Counted from the stretch's first letter, positions 51,600-60,739 are shown. The stretch is DNA of 64,000 bases from JAAUTS01 sp034440395 (GCA_034440395.1 JAWXBW010000017.1:25964-89963); one strand, 5' to 3'. Notes: a model not told the origin generated them from the letters alone. A program made the numbers and translations.

Positions 51600-53000
51600 A
51601 TGCGAAAAATAAAAGTGCTTATTCTGGAGGATGATCCTCAAGTTCGTAAAATTTTTATTAACGCAGCGCAAGAGCTTGAAATGGACTCCTTAGCTCTTGG
51701 CACATTTGAAGATGCATTAAATGCTATTGAAGAAGGCTACCGACCGGAGATTCTATTGCTCGATAACCAGTTGCCTGACGGGCTTGGGGAGGATTTCTTT
51801 GAATTATCACGTAGTTTTAAATCTCAACCCTTGACCATAATGTTCACGGCCTATCCTGAGATAGCTAATGTCGTGAGGCTAACTCAAAAAGGATTATTTC
51901 ATTACAACCGCAAACCCTTCTCCGTCCTTGAGCTTGAAAAGATTTTATTAAAAGCAAAAAGCCTCATTATGTCAGGCTCAGCGCACATCGTGCTTGATGG
52001 AATGGTCGCAGAATCCCCAATTACGCAAAAAATAGTCAAAGCGATTCAAATGGCCGGCCCATACAGGAATTCTGTCGTTCTTCTCACGGGAGAGACGGGC
52101 ACAGGCAAAGAAGCCTGTGCTAGGCTTTTGCACAAGTTCACCTATCTCAAAGAAGCAGGCGAACCTTTCATTACACTGAACTGTGCTGCCGTGCCCACTG
52201 AATTAGTGGAGGCAGAACTTTTCGGTGCAGAGAAAGGTGCCTACACGAGTTCGGTTAAAGATAGAAAAGGCTTAATTGAATCAGCCAATGGGGGAACTTT
52301 ATTTTTAGATGAAATAGGCGAGATGCCTATTTCGCTCCAAGCAAAACTTTTAAGGTTTTTAGAAAATAGAGAATATCGCAGGCTCGGCTCTGATCTCAAT
52401 TCCCGCTTTAGTGGCAGGCTAATTGTGGCGACAAATCGTAATTTAAGAGAAGAGGTTAAAGCAGGAAAATTCCGCGAAGATCTATTCTACCGTTTAGACG
52501 TTCTAAATATCCATTTACCGCCTTTACGCTCAAGACCTTTAGACATCATCCCATTAGCCTTATTATTTCTTGAAAATATTTGCCAAGAGATGGGACGTCC
52601 CACCCCAGAAATAGCGGAAACTGATTTGCATGCTTTAGAAAAGGAATTACTGCCAGGTAATGCACGCGAGATTCGTAACATCATTGAGCGCGCCCTATTA
52701 TCAACCCCTGTTGAACTCAAATTTCTTGCTTTGGGTTTATCTCACAAACCAGAAGTTCTAACCACATCGCCTGCCGATATCTCTAGCACGGTTTCTTGGA
52801 TAGAGTTCCTACCAATATCCAGTCCTGAGGGTGGCCGCATGGCTTATGTAGAGCGTGAACTAGTGGCTTATGCTATGACGCTTTATCGAGGAAATATTTC
52901 CAAAGCAGCTAAGTGGCTCGGCATAAGTAGGCAACAAGTCTATCGTAAGTTAGCAGCCGTAAACTTAGACACTACGGAGTTAAAAAGCCCGGAGGTTTAG
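51600..53000 (+). CDS. NtrC-family response regulator with altered GAFTGA loop
   Basis: With ATG 51600 the protein has 466 residues. Receiver domain 1-120 (Asp55 in LLLDNQLPDG), AAA+ domain about 135-370 with Walker A GETGTGKE (164-171), Walker B GGTLFLDEIGEM and NAREIRNIIERAL, and a C-terminal FIS-type helix-turn-helix GNISKAAKWLGISRQQVYRKL. The sigma-54 contact loop, normally GAFTGA, reads GAYTSS (213-218), retaining the essential Thr but not the second Gly-Ala; this may weaken sigma-54 contact. It is divergent from the bilin operon and is a good candidate for its regulator. Its stop overlaps nth by 4 bases. Confidence 0.88.
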   Translation: MRKIKVLILEDDPQVRKIFINAAQELEMDSLALGTFEDALNAIEEGYRPEILLLDNQLPDGLGEDFFELSRSFKSQPLTIMFTAYPEIANVVRLTQKGLFHYNRKPFSVLELEKILLKAKSLIMSGSAHIVLDGMVAESPITQKIVKAIQMAGPYRNSVVLLTGETGTGKEACARLLHKFTYLKEAGEPFITLNCAAVPTELVEAELFGAEKGAYTSSVKDRKGLIESANGGTLFLDEIGEMPISLQAKLLRFLENREYRRLGSDLNSRFSGRLIVATNRNLREEVKAGKFREDLFYRLDVLNIHLPPLRSRPLDIIPLALLFLENICQEMGRPTPEIAETDLHALEKELLPGNAREIRNIIERALLSTPVELKFLALGLSHKPEVLTTSPADISSTVSWIEFLPISSPEGGRMAYVERELVAYAMTLYRGNISKAAKWLGISRQQVYRKLAAVNLDTTELKSPEV

Positions 53001-53671
53001 CCGATACCTATCTGGGGACAGAGGTGTCGAACTTCACAGTTTTTACAATCCGGATTACGGGCTGTGCAACGCCTGCGCCCGTGCCAGATTAGGAGGTGAG
53101 CCAGTAGGGTCCACTCTTCCTGGGGAAAAAGGCTCATTAAGACTCGCTCGATGTTGGTGGGATCTTTCTTGCGGGTGAGGCCCAGTCGTTGTGACAGCCT
53201 GCTGACATGAGTATCTACCACCAGTCCTTCATTGACTTCAAAGATATTCCCCAAAACCACATTAGCCGTTTTACGCCCAACTCCCGCTAAGGCAGTTAAC
53301 TCCTGTAAAGTGCGTGGAACCTGACCTTGGTGGCGTTCAAGAAGAAGTCGGCAACAATCTTGGATATTCTTGGCTTTGTTATGATAAAAGCCTGTGCTGT
53401 GAATGAGTTTTTCGATTTTTTTTAAGTCTCCCGTGGCGTAAGCTTCGGCGTCAGGAAAAGCGGCGAAAAGTTTTGGCGTGACAAGATTCACTCTTATGTC
53501 GGTGCACTGGGCTGATAGGATCGTGGCGATGAGCAGTTCTAAAGGTGAAGAATAATTTAATTCACAATGAGCGTCAGGATAGTGATTCTTTAATAAAGCA
53601 AGTAGAAGGACAGCACGCTGCTTGGCAGGTAAAAGTTTCGTGGAGTTGCCAATCATGAGCACATGGGGCAA
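52997..53671 (-). CDS. nth: endonuclease III
   Basis: DNA glycosylase/AP lyase that removes oxidised pyrimidines. 224 residues: the helix-hairpin-helix with catalytic Lys is ALAGVGRKTANVVLGN (about 126-141), the catalytic Asp is in VVDTHVSRLSQRLGL (about 150), and the 4Fe-4S ligands are in CTARNPDCKNCEVRHLC near the C-terminus with C-x6-C-x2-C-x5-C spacing. The start could be Met1 or the Met at residue 6. Convergent with the regulator gene and followed on the same strand by nothing; upstream is the giant TPR gene, 20 bases away. Confidence 0.94.
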   Translation of the reverse strand: MPHVLMIGNSTKLLPAKQRAVLLLALLKNHYPDAHCELNYSSPLELLIATILSAQCTDIRVNLVTPKLFAAFPDAEAYATGDLKKIEKLIHSTGFYHNKAKNIQDCCRLLLERHQGQVPRTLQELTALAGVGRKTANVVLGNIFEVNEGLVVDTHVSRLSQRLGLTRKKDPTNIERVLMSLFPQEEWTLLAHLLIWHGRRRCTARNPDCKNCEVRHLCPQIGIG

Positions 53672-53691
53672 TTCTTAAATTCTTGAATTGC

Positions 53692-56600
53692 TTAGAGACC
53701 TAGCGCAGTAACTTTTTCCACCCATTTAGACGCAGGAAATTTTGTGCTGAGGTCGGTGGCGTGTTTACGAGCATCCTCTTTTTTGCCTTGCTTGACTTTA
53801 ATTTCTACCAAGTGATAGAGAGATTCCGCACAGATTTCCGTTTGTGAGGGGTAGAGAAGGGTGATTTTTAAATAATAACCTGCGGCTAGGTCAAAAATGT
53901 TTAGCTCTGGTTTCCCTTCACCTTGAAAGGTTTCTTTAGTCTTCCCTTTTTTATCCCCGATCAACTCTAGAGCCTTGCCAAATTCCAAAAGGGACTGGGC
54001 GCGGGTTTGATTACTGGCACTAGGGCTATTCATAATCTTCTTTAAGGTTGTGAAGGACTCATCATATTTACCTGCAGCAATGCCGAGCATGGCCTGAGCA
54101 AAATCGACTTCGAGAAGCTTATCCGATTTCGGATATTTTTCTTTAAGCTCGATAAAGAAGAGGGTGGCTTTAGCTGTATCGCCTTTACCTAAGTAGGCTG
54201 CGCCTAGACCGTAGGTAGCGGCGGCTTGAGCTTGGTCGGATCTAGGGAAGCTCTCGCGTAGAACTCCGAATTGTAGGACGGCCTCATCCCATTCTTTATT
54301 CTCAAGGAGAATGGAGCCATATTGATCATATTCTTGCCAAGCGATGAGCTGTGGTGTGGAGATTTGAGCCAGAGCTTCTTTGTAGAAACGCGCGGCGATG
54401 GTTTTTTGCCCAAGTTGGTAGGCTAAGTTAGCGCGGGCGATAAGGACTTGGGCTTTGACTACTTCATCTTTTTGTATCCCAGCCAATTCACTAAGGTAGG
54501 TAAAGGCGGCAGATTGTTCCATACTGTTTCCGCGTATGAGTAAGAGCATGACATCTACTTTATTTTTTAAAATGGAACTAAAGAGGTTCGTGCTGGGGAA
54601 TTCCGTTATAGCCTTGTCCAAGGTTTTACTGGCGGAATCTAATAAGTTTTTCCACTGTGTTTTTTTAACTTCATTAAGACCAGCTATAGCTCCCATTTTT
54701 ATGGCAGACTTGTAGTCGTTATCGGCTTGGCGTAGATAAATCCGCACGACGTAAGATGCCAACGTTTGTCCAAACTCGGAACTTTTTTCGGTGGGAGACA
54801 TGGCTGTAAAGCGTGTAACAAAGTCTTGTTGAAGAGCCTCAGCTTCATCAGGTTTTTTAGCTCTTTCTAGGTATTTAATCCGTTCTGATTGGGCGACAAG
54901 ACTGCGGGCAGATTTAGGAAAGGTGGTGATGAGTTCATCTTGCACTTTAATCATCTCTTCAAAGCGTTCCCCTGCTAAGTGGAGGCGCCAGATTTTTTCT
55001 AAACTAAAAATCTTAAGGGCAGGGTCGTCTACCTTGTTGACGATGTCACGATAAGCTAAGATCGCTTCATCTATCTTCTTTAGTTTTTCATGACTGCCCG
55101 CTATGACGATCATAGCTTTGCCTACATTAATGGAGTTAGGAAACTTTTTAAGAAAGTCCTGCATGGCTAGAATAGCATCCTCGCTCTTACCTGTATTATT
55201 CAGCATATTGCCTACTTGATAAGAAACTTCATCTTTTAGAGCCTCATTCTTAGCAATGAGAGAAAGGTCTTTCATAACCTTGATGGCTTCCTCTTTTTTA
55301 CCGAGCTGGAACAGGGTGTAGCCACGAAAACGCTCGGCATCTTCAAATACGTCAGGCGGCAGTTTAAATTTACCGCTCTTGGCTTTGGCTGAGAATTGAT
55401 CGATTTCTTTCAATGCCTCTTCAGGCTTTTTTTGGCCGAGTAAGGCGCGAGCTAACTCCTGGACGGAGAGTGCGGCAAAGCGACTATTGGGCATGTCTTT
55501 AATGATGGTTCTGAGCTTCAGGATCGCTTCGTCAAAGCGGCCTTGTTGGATCATGGCGCGGGCGATGAAGTAGGGCACAGCGTCTGCGAGGGGGTCATTA
55601 GGAAATTTAGATTTAAAGTCGGCGTAACCTGCCTCGGCCTTAGCACTGAGGCCTTGGAGGGCTTGGCTGACAATGACTTTTAGAGTTAGTTCCTTAAGCT
55701 GTGTGCCTTCGGAGAATTTCATAACATGGCGATAGATGCTACGACCCTCGTCATACTTTTTAAGTTGAATGTAGCAATCGGCTACACGAATGAGGGAGTC
55801 TTTTGAGCTATCATCGTTATCTTTAAGAGCCTTAAGCTTACCTTCTTCACGCTGAAGGCTGCGCTGGAGTGAAGTGAAGAGTTCCTTATTGGCGGCAGCT
55901 TTGGCTAGTCTATCACGAAGCTTCGCAATGCGCTTATCTTGGGATTCAATTAATTCGTCTTTAGTGCGGAGAGAGCGGAATTCCTTCAGGGCTTGGTCAA
56001 AATCTTCATCCGCAAAGGACAGGTTTGCTAATTGAAAAGCGGCGTCATTTGCCACGACTAGGCTATCACTTTTAAGAAGTCGTTGATATGTTTCACGGGC
56101 CTTCTGAATGACGGCAGCGGCCTCTTCTTTTTTAAATTCAGATTTCAACACTTGGGCTTGTTGAGAGAAAACGTAGCCTAAGAGGTAATCGGCGTCCGCA
56201 CTCATTTCAGCGCCATCTGGCCTGTTCTTAAGCTCTTCTAAACTCGCAGCGGCGGCATCAAACTTACCTGCTTGGGCACTTATGTTCGACTTAATCATGA
56301 GTGCGTCTGCCAAGTTACTGTCTTGAGGAAATTTCGTGAAAAGTTCGTTTATTTTCAGAATGCCGGCCTCGAAAGCTTTCGTGGCACCAACTTTGTCTTT
56401 AGCTAAGAGCTTGTTTCCAATATCCATGTTGGCACGAGCTTGAAAGAGCAAGGCGAGGGGACTAAGCTCCTTGTTTGTGGACTTGGAAACGGGCTCTAGC
56501 GTGGTGAGTGCTTTGGTGGATTCCCCTAGAAAGTAATAGGAGGCACCTAAATGAAAGGCGGCTAACTCCTTCGTGTCAGCGGGAAAATCTGTAGAGTTAC

Positions 56601-56877
56601 TTAGGCTTTTGGCCGCTTCAGCATAATTACCTACACTATAATAAGCGATACCCAGTAGGTAACGGATATTGGGAATATTGAGATCTTTAGGGTATTTTTT
56701 AATGGCGTCTTGAAAGGCAGTTACAGCGTCCGGGAACTTACCCTCCTGCATTGCTGCTGCACCCTTTTTTAAAAGTCCTAGGGCGGTCTCCTCAGCTCGA
56801 GCTTCAGTATGGAGGCTGAACAAAACAATAGTGCTTATTAATAAAAAGTTCGTTACCAGATAATTTAAACGCTTCAC
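53692..56877 (-). CDS. large exported TPR protein
   Basis: A 1061-residue protein with a signal peptide (hydrophobic residues about 8-22, then TEARAEE). The mature part is almost entirely TPR or TPR-like helices, over 20 units, such as LLKKGAAAMQEGKFPDAVTAFQDAIKKYP (33-62), GIAYYSVGNYAEAAKSL, VADCYIQLKKYDEGRSIYRH, QVGNMLNNTGKSEDAILAMQDFLKKFPN, AATYGLGAAYLGKGDTAKATLFF and SLYHLVEIKVKQGKKEDARKHA near the end. Likely a periplasmic or outer-membrane-associated scaffold. It is divergent from the infC operon. Confidence 0.82.
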   Translation of the reverse strand: MKRLNYLVTNFLLISTIVLFSLHTEARAEETALGLLKKGAAAMQEGKFPDAVTAFQDAIKKYPKDLNIPNIRYLLGIAYYSVGNYAEAAKSLSNSTDFPADTKELAAFHLGASYYFLGESTKALTTLEPVSKSTNKELSPLALLFQARANMDIGNKLLAKDKVGATKAFEAGILKINELFTKFPQDSNLADALMIKSNISAQAGKFDAAAASLEELKNRPDGAEMSADADYLLGYVFSQQAQVLKSEFKKEEAAAVIQKARETYQRLLKSDSLVVANDAAFQLANLSFADEDFDQALKEFRSLRTKDELIESQDKRIAKLRDRLAKAAANKELFTSLQRSLQREEGKLKALKDNDDSSKDSLIRVADCYIQLKKYDEGRSIYRHVMKFSEGTQLKELTLKVIVSQALQGLSAKAEAGYADFKSKFPNDPLADAVPYFIARAMIQQGRFDEAILKLRTIIKDMPNSRFAALSVQELARALLGQKKPEEALKEIDQFSAKAKSGKFKLPPDVFEDAERFRGYTLFQLGKKEEAIKVMKDLSLIAKNEALKDEVSYQVGNMLNNTGKSEDAILAMQDFLKKFPNSINVGKAMIVIAGSHEKLKKIDEAILAYRDIVNKVDDPALKIFSLEKIWRLHLAGERFEEMIKVQDELITTFPKSARSLVAQSERIKYLERAKKPDEAEALQQDFVTRFTAMSPTEKSSEFGQTLASYVVRIYLRQADNDYKSAIKMGAIAGLNEVKKTQWKNLLDSASKTLDKAITEFPSTNLFSSILKNKVDVMLLLIRGNSMEQSAAFTYLSELAGIQKDEVVKAQVLIARANLAYQLGQKTIAARFYKEALAQISTPQLIAWQEYDQYGSILLENKEWDEAVLQFGVLRESFPRSDQAQAAATYGLGAAYLGKGDTAKATLFFIELKEKYPKSDKLLEVDFAQAMLGIAAGKYDESFTTLKKIMNSPSASNQTRAQSLLEFGKALELIGDKKGKTKETFQGEGKPELNIFDLAAGYYLKITLLYPSQTEICAESLYHLVEIKVKQGKKEDARKHATDLSTKFPASKWVEKVTALGL

Positions 56878-57217
56878 AAGTATTACTTTACAGGAAACTT
56901 AGACAGAGCAAAACCCTTTTTTTTAGAGAGAGTTGAAAAAAGTTTAGTCTAGGAACAGGAGTTGAGTTTATTAAAGATTTTCAAGGTACTCAAAATTTCC
57001 TCTTGCTAGTCTAGCCAAATTCTCTTTGAATATGCCTATGTCGTTTCTGTCAGTGTTCATGCCTTCTCAGTCCTCTGTTTACTCAGATAGACGCTTTATC
57101 TCCGTAATGTCCTAATGACTCCTTCCCACCTTCCCTTTCTTGCTCCCCCCATGTCTCGCGCTTTGACCACTGGGCTGCATCCAGCTTTTTCATTCCAAAC
57201 CTAACAGGAGACGTCCC
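56878..57217 (+). promoter_or_regulatory. infC leader region
   Basis: About 340 bases between the TPR gene and infC with no complete gene. It is pyrimidine-rich on the + strand towards infC. A 17-codon frame from ATG 57151 (MSRALTTGLHPAFSFQT) ends with TAA at 57202-57204, directly before the infC ribosome site AGGAG (57206-57210); it may be a leader peptide coupled to infC or chance. I could not fold a convincing L20-type autoregulatory structure by eye. Confidence 0.4.
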
Positions 57218-57850
57218 ATACAATTCCAACAGCTACGTGTCAACAACCGCATCCGCGCCCGGGAACTTTTAGTCATCGGCCCAGACGGCGCATCCCTCGG
57301 CATCATACCAGTCAACGACGCCCTAGCCCACGCTCGGCGCGCTGGCATGGATCTCGTGGAAATAAGCCCTAAAGCTAGACCTCCAGTCTGTAAGATATTA
57401 GATTACGGCAAGTTCCGCTATGAAATGTCCAAAAAAGATAAGGAAGCGCGTAAACAAAATAACGCCGCTAAAGTGAAGGAACTAAAGTTCCACATCAACA
57501 TCGACGAACATGATTATATGACCAAGATGCGTCATGCGGAGGATTTCCTCTTTCGTGGGATGAAGGCCAAGCTCATGATGGTGTTCCGTGGTCGTGAGAT
57601 GCAGCACCAAGACCTAGGTAAAACCGTGGTGGCACGTATTCGTAAGGATCTTGAGCATGTCGGAATCGCAGATGCTGAGCCGAAATTAGTTGGCAGGAAC
57701 ATTAATTTAATGTTAACTCCTGTCCCGCTTAAAAAGAGGGTCCGTAAATACACGGATGATTCGATCGAATACGAAGGTGACGATGCCACAGAAGAAGGCG
57801 GAGAATCCGAGGATTCAGGTGAAGAAAACAAGATTAACGAGAAAAGATGA
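57218..57850 (+). CDS. infC: translation initiation factor IF-3, AUA start
   Basis: IF-3 binds the 30S subunit, prevents subunit joining and proofreads start codons. The start is set at ATA 57218-57220: AGGAG ends 7 bases before it, and the protein then reads IQFQQLRVNNRIRARELL VIGPDGASLGI, the conserved IF-3 N-terminus. Between the in-frame stop TGA at 57164 and the ATG at 57347 there is no ATG, GTG or TTG codon; starting at 57347 would remove the first 43 residues. Rare start codons (AUU, AUA, AUC) are the known autoregulation device of infC. 210 residues; the last 30 are an acidic extension (DDATEEGGESEDSGEENK). rpmI follows after 3 bases. Confidence 0.92.
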   Translation: MQFQQLRVNNRIRARELLVIGPDGASLGIIPVNDALAHARRAGMDLVEISPKARPPVCKILDYGKFRYEMSKKDKEARKQNNAAKVKELKFHINIDEHDYMTKMRHAEDFLFRGMKAKLMMVFRGREMQHQDLGKTVVARIRKDLEHVGIADAEPKLVGRNINLMLTPVPLKKRVRKYTDDSIEYEGDDATEEGGESEDSGEENKINEKR

Positions 57851-57853
57851 TTT

Positions 57854-58060
57854 ATGAGAAAAGGACCTACTGCCAAAACAAAAAAAGCCGTCGCTAAACG
57901 GTTCACCCTGACCGCTAGTGGTAAACTTAAGCGCAGCCAAGCTGGACGCCGTCACTTAGCCGCCAGCAAAAACCGTAAGCGTAAACGCCACCTCGCCTCC
58001 CGCGCGCTCGTAGCTCCCGCTGACACTAAACGGATGAAGATCTGCTTGCCATTCTCCTAA
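57854..58060 (+). CDS. rpmI: ribosomal protein bL35
   Basis: A 68-residue ribosomal protein of the large subunit, with the family signature KTKKAVAKRFTLTASGKLKRSQAGRRHL (about 8-35) and a basic KNRKRKRHL stretch. Start ATG 3 bases after the infC stop. Member of the universal infC-rpmI-rplT cluster. Confidence 0.95.
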   Translation: MRKGPTAKTKKAVAKRFTLTASGKLKRSQAGRRHLAASKNRKRKRHLASRALVAPADTKRMKICLPFS

Positions 58061-58106
58061 GAATTAGGCACTATCTTCAGCTTTCTAAAACTAACCAGGA
58101 ACTATT

Positions 58107-58454
58107 ATGCCCAGAGCAACCAATGCACCAGCCTCCCGCGAACGCCGTAAACGCGTAGTCGATAGCGCAAGAGGATTTCGCGGAAACAGAAGCAAACTTT
58201 ACCGTTACGCTAAAGACGCCACCATGAAGGCCAAAGTATGGGCCTACCGTGATCGTAAAGCACGTAAACGCACTTTCCGCTCCTTATGGACCACTCGTAT
58301 TAACGCCGCTGTGCGTGAACACGACATGACCTACAGCAGATTTATCGCAGCCCTTAAGACAGCTAGCATCGAGATTGATCGTAAGATCTTGGCCGAATTA
58401 GCAGTAAATGAACCAGCGGCTTTCGCTCAGGTCATTAAAACCCTTAAGTCCTAA
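58107..58454 (+). CDS. rplT: ribosomal protein bL20
   Basis: A 115-residue large-subunit protein needed early in 50S assembly and often the autorepressor of the infC operon. Signature: RERRKRVVDSARGFRGNRSKLYRYAKDA (about 11-38) and DRKARKRTFRSLWTTRINAA (about 49-68). The first residues MPRATNAPASRERRKRV replace the more usual MARVKRGVxARxRHKK. AGGAA precedes the ATG. Followed by the hairpin in front of pheS. Confidence 0.95.
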   Translation: MPRATNAPASRERRKRVVDSARGFRGNRSKLYRYAKDATMKAKVWAYRDRKARKRTFRSLWTTRINAAVREHDMTYSRFIAALKTASIEIDRKILAELAVNEPAAFAQVIKTLKS

Positions 58455-58469
58455 TTTTAATTTAGATTT

Positions 58470-58515
58470 AAACGCCGCCGTCTCCGTCTTCGTGAAGGGG
58501 TTGCGGCGTTTTTTT
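58470..58515 (+). terminator. terminator/attenuator hairpin overlapping the pheS ribosome site
   Basis: AACGCCGC (58471-58478) pairs perfectly with GCGGCGTT (58503-58510), extended by A58470-T58511, and is followed by a T-run up to 58515. The 24-base loop contains a further small hairpin CTTC-GT-GAAG and the only ribosome-site-like run for pheS, AAGGGG at 58495-58500, 15 bases before the pheS ATG. The pheS ATG directly follows the T-run. So a rho-independent terminator-like element, a candidate Shine-Dalgarno sequence and a start codon share 50 bases: readthrough or refolding would control pheS. No phenylalanine-rich leader peptide was found. Confidence 0.7.
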
Positions 58516-59523
58516 ATGATTGATCAACTTCAACAAATTAAAGAGCAGGCTCTTCTAAATTTGGCTTCCGTGCAAGACGCCGTTAGCTTAGAAGAATGGC
58601 GCATCCGTTTTCTTAGCCGACAGGGTTCTTTACCTCTGGCTTTAGAGGGCATGAAGGACGTGCCTAAGGAACTACGCCCTAGCGTTGGTAAATTGGCTAA
58701 CGAAGTGAAGGTCGCTGTCAATGCGGCTTTTGAAGAGAAAAGAGCATCCTTTGAAACCGTGAGCTCCCACCTTCCAGAGGATACTACCTTACCTGGCACC
58801 ACCACAGACATCGCTACCCTCCACATCGTGAATCAAACGTTGGATCGTATCGTCCAAATTTTCCGGCGCATGGGTTTTGCCCTAGCTGATGGCCCGGAAA
58901 TCGAAACAGAGTACCATAACTTTGATGCCCTCAATACTCCCGCCGATCACCCTGCTCGGAACGAACAAGACACCTTCTACGCCCAGCTGCCGGCGGACTC
59001 TAAATACGGCCGGCTGCTCTTACGCACTCAGACTTCCACCGTGCAAATCCGCACCATGGAATCAACAAAGCCGCCCATTAAAATTATCGCTCCAGGCCGT
59101 TGCTATCGTCGTGATGAAATTGATGCCACCCATGGCATTTTCTTCCACCAGATTGAAGGCTTAGTTATTGATGAAAAAGTGACTTTGGGTGATTTAAAGG
59201 GGACGATGGAGTTTTTCTTTAAAGAGCTTTTAGGTGCAGAAACAATCGTGCGATTTCGGCCTCACTTCTTTCCCTTCACTGAGCCTAGCTTTGAGATCGA
59301 TATGGCACGGCAAGGTCATGCGGTGCGGGGTAAAAAATGGTTAGAAATCGCTGGCTGCGGGATGGTCGATCCAGCCGTATTGACAAATTCTGGGATTGAC
59401 CCGGAGAAATATACGGGCTTTGCTTTCGGTATGGGAGTTGAGCGCATGGCCTTGATGCTGCACGGAATACCTGACCTACGACTTTTTTACGAAAATGACC
59501 AACGATTTTCTAAGCAATTTTAG
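58516..59523 (+). CDS. pheS: phenylalanyl-tRNA synthetase alpha subunit
   Basis: Class II synthetase catalytic subunit. The ATG at 58516 (MIDQLQQIKEQALLNL) gives 335 residues; the frame is open up to 58408 inside rplT, but those 36 residues are not part of the family. Motifs: DHPARNEQDTFY (about 150), motif 2 region PGRCYRRDEIDATHGIFFHQIEGL (about 195-218), FRPHFFPFTEPSFE (about 250) and motif 3 GFAFGMGVERMALMLHGIPDLR (about 305). The beta-subunit gene pheT, often next to pheS, is not here; tal follows. Confidence 0.94.
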   Translation: MIDQLQQIKEQALLNLASVQDAVSLEEWRIRFLSRQGSLPLALEGMKDVPKELRPSVGKLANEVKVAVNAAFEEKRASFETVSSHLPEDTTLPGTTTDIATLHIVNQTLDRIVQIFRRMGFALADGPEIETEYHNFDALNTPADHPARNEQDTFYAQLPADSKYGRLLLRTQTSTVQIRTMESTKPPIKIIAPGRCYRRDEIDATHGIFFHQIEGLVIDEKVTLGDLKGTMEFFFKELLGAETIVRFRPHFFPFTEPSFEIDMARQGHAVRGKKWLEIAGCGMVDPAVLTNSGIDPEKYTGFAFGMGVERMALMLHGIPDLRLFYENDQRFSKQF

Positions 59524-59579
59524 GAAATGACCCATTTTCTCATTGCAGTAAGATTTCATATCTATATCTATTTTTAAAC

Positions 59580-60524
59580 ATGAGCACACCTACCCAACTT
59601 GAACAACTAAAGCAATACACCAAAGTCGTCGCCGACACGGGCGATTTTGAATCCATGAAAGCTTATGAGCCTCATGATGCGACCACCAATCCTTCACTTA
59701 TTCTCAAAGCTGTGCAGAAGGATGAATATAAGCCGCTTCTTCTTAAAGCTGTTAAGGATCGTGCTGGAGCCAGCACGGAAGAAATCACGGATTATCTACT
59801 GATTCTTTTTGGGTTGGAAATTTTAAAAATCGTTCCTGGTCGCGTTTCCACAGAAACGGACGCTCGACTCTCTTTTGACACGGCAGGAACTATCGCCAAG
59901 GCTCATACCTTGATTGATTTATATGCAAAGCATGGCATCGCTAAAGAGCGTATTTTGATTAAAATAGCGTCCACTTGGGAAGGGATTAAGGCGGCAGAAG
60001 TTTTAGAAAAAGAGGGTATCCGTTGCAACCTCACGTTGCTGTTTGCTTTACCTCAGGCTATTGCTTGCGCTGAGGGTAGTATCCAACTTATTTCTCCTTT
60101 CGTCGGACGTATTTACGACTGGTATAAAAAGAGTGAAGGCAAAGATTTCGTGGGAGTGGAAGATCCTGGCGTGCAGTCCGTCAAAACGATCTACAATTAC
60201 TACAAAAAATTCGGTTATAAAACCGAAGTTATGGGAGCTAGTTTCCGTAACGTTGGACAAATTCAGGAATTGGCTGGATGCGATCTTTTAACCATCAGCC
60301 CGAACTTCTTGCAAGAGTTGAAAGATTCTACCAAGCCATTGGAACGTAAGCTCTCACCAGAGATTGCTCAATCCAGCGATTTGAAAAAAATAGCACTCGA
60401 TGAAAAAGGATTCCGTCTGATGATGAATGAAGACGCCATGGGCACAGAAAAACTAGCGGAAGGTATTCGTCTCTTCGCCGCAGATGCGGTGAAATTAGAA
60501 AAGTTAATTGAGCAAAACCGCTAA
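59580..60524 (+). CDS. tal: transaldolase (TalB type)
   Basis: Transfers a dihydroxyacetone unit from sedoheptulose-7-phosphate to glyceraldehyde-3-phosphate in the pentose phosphate pathway. 314 residues, the long TalB/classical type. Marks: TKVVADTGDFESMKAYEPHDATTNPSLILKA (14-44; the Asp of DTGD is catalytic), VSTETDARLSFD, the Schiff-base Lys in ILIKIASTWEGIKAAE (about 130), CNLTLLFALPQAIAC and TEVMGASFRNVGQI. A hairpin terminator follows. Confidence 0.95.
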   Translation: MSTPTQLEQLKQYTKVVADTGDFESMKAYEPHDATTNPSLILKAVQKDEYKPLLLKAVKDRAGASTEEITDYLLILFGLEILKIVPGRVSTETDARLSFDTAGTIAKAHTLIDLYAKHGIAKERILIKIASTWEGIKAAEVLEKEGIRCNLTLLFALPQAIACAEGSIQLISPFVGRIYDWYKKSEGKDFVGVEDPGVQSVKTIYNYYKKFGYKTEVMGASFRNVGQIQELAGCDLLTISPNFLQELKDSTKPLERKLSPEIAQSSDLKKIALDEKGFRLMMNEDAMGTEKLAEGIRLFAADAVKLEKLIEQNR

Positions 60525-60555
60525 GGCTTTTAGCTGAGCAACATTATTAATAAAC

Positions 60556-60590
60556 ATGGCCCTGCTTTCGACAGAGAGTGGGGTCATTTT
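60556..60590 (+). terminator. rho-independent terminator after tal
   Basis: ATGGCCC (60556-60562) pairs with GGGTCAT (60581-60587) in a 7-bp stem with one G-T pair; the loop is 18 bases. TTT plus ATAT follow. It lies 31 bases after the tal stop, in a usual terminator position. The T-run is short, so efficiency may be moderate. Confidence 0.5.
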
Positions 60591-60739
60591 ATATCTAGGA
60601 CTAAAGTGAAAGCCTGTAGGCTATGACAAGTTTGGAGGCAGAAACCATAGGCGAGGTCGACCCACATGGCAATGCAGCGATCGGTGCATGACGTTGCCGA
60701 AAAGACAGCTTACGATGAAAAGAAGGCGGGGGATTTGAT

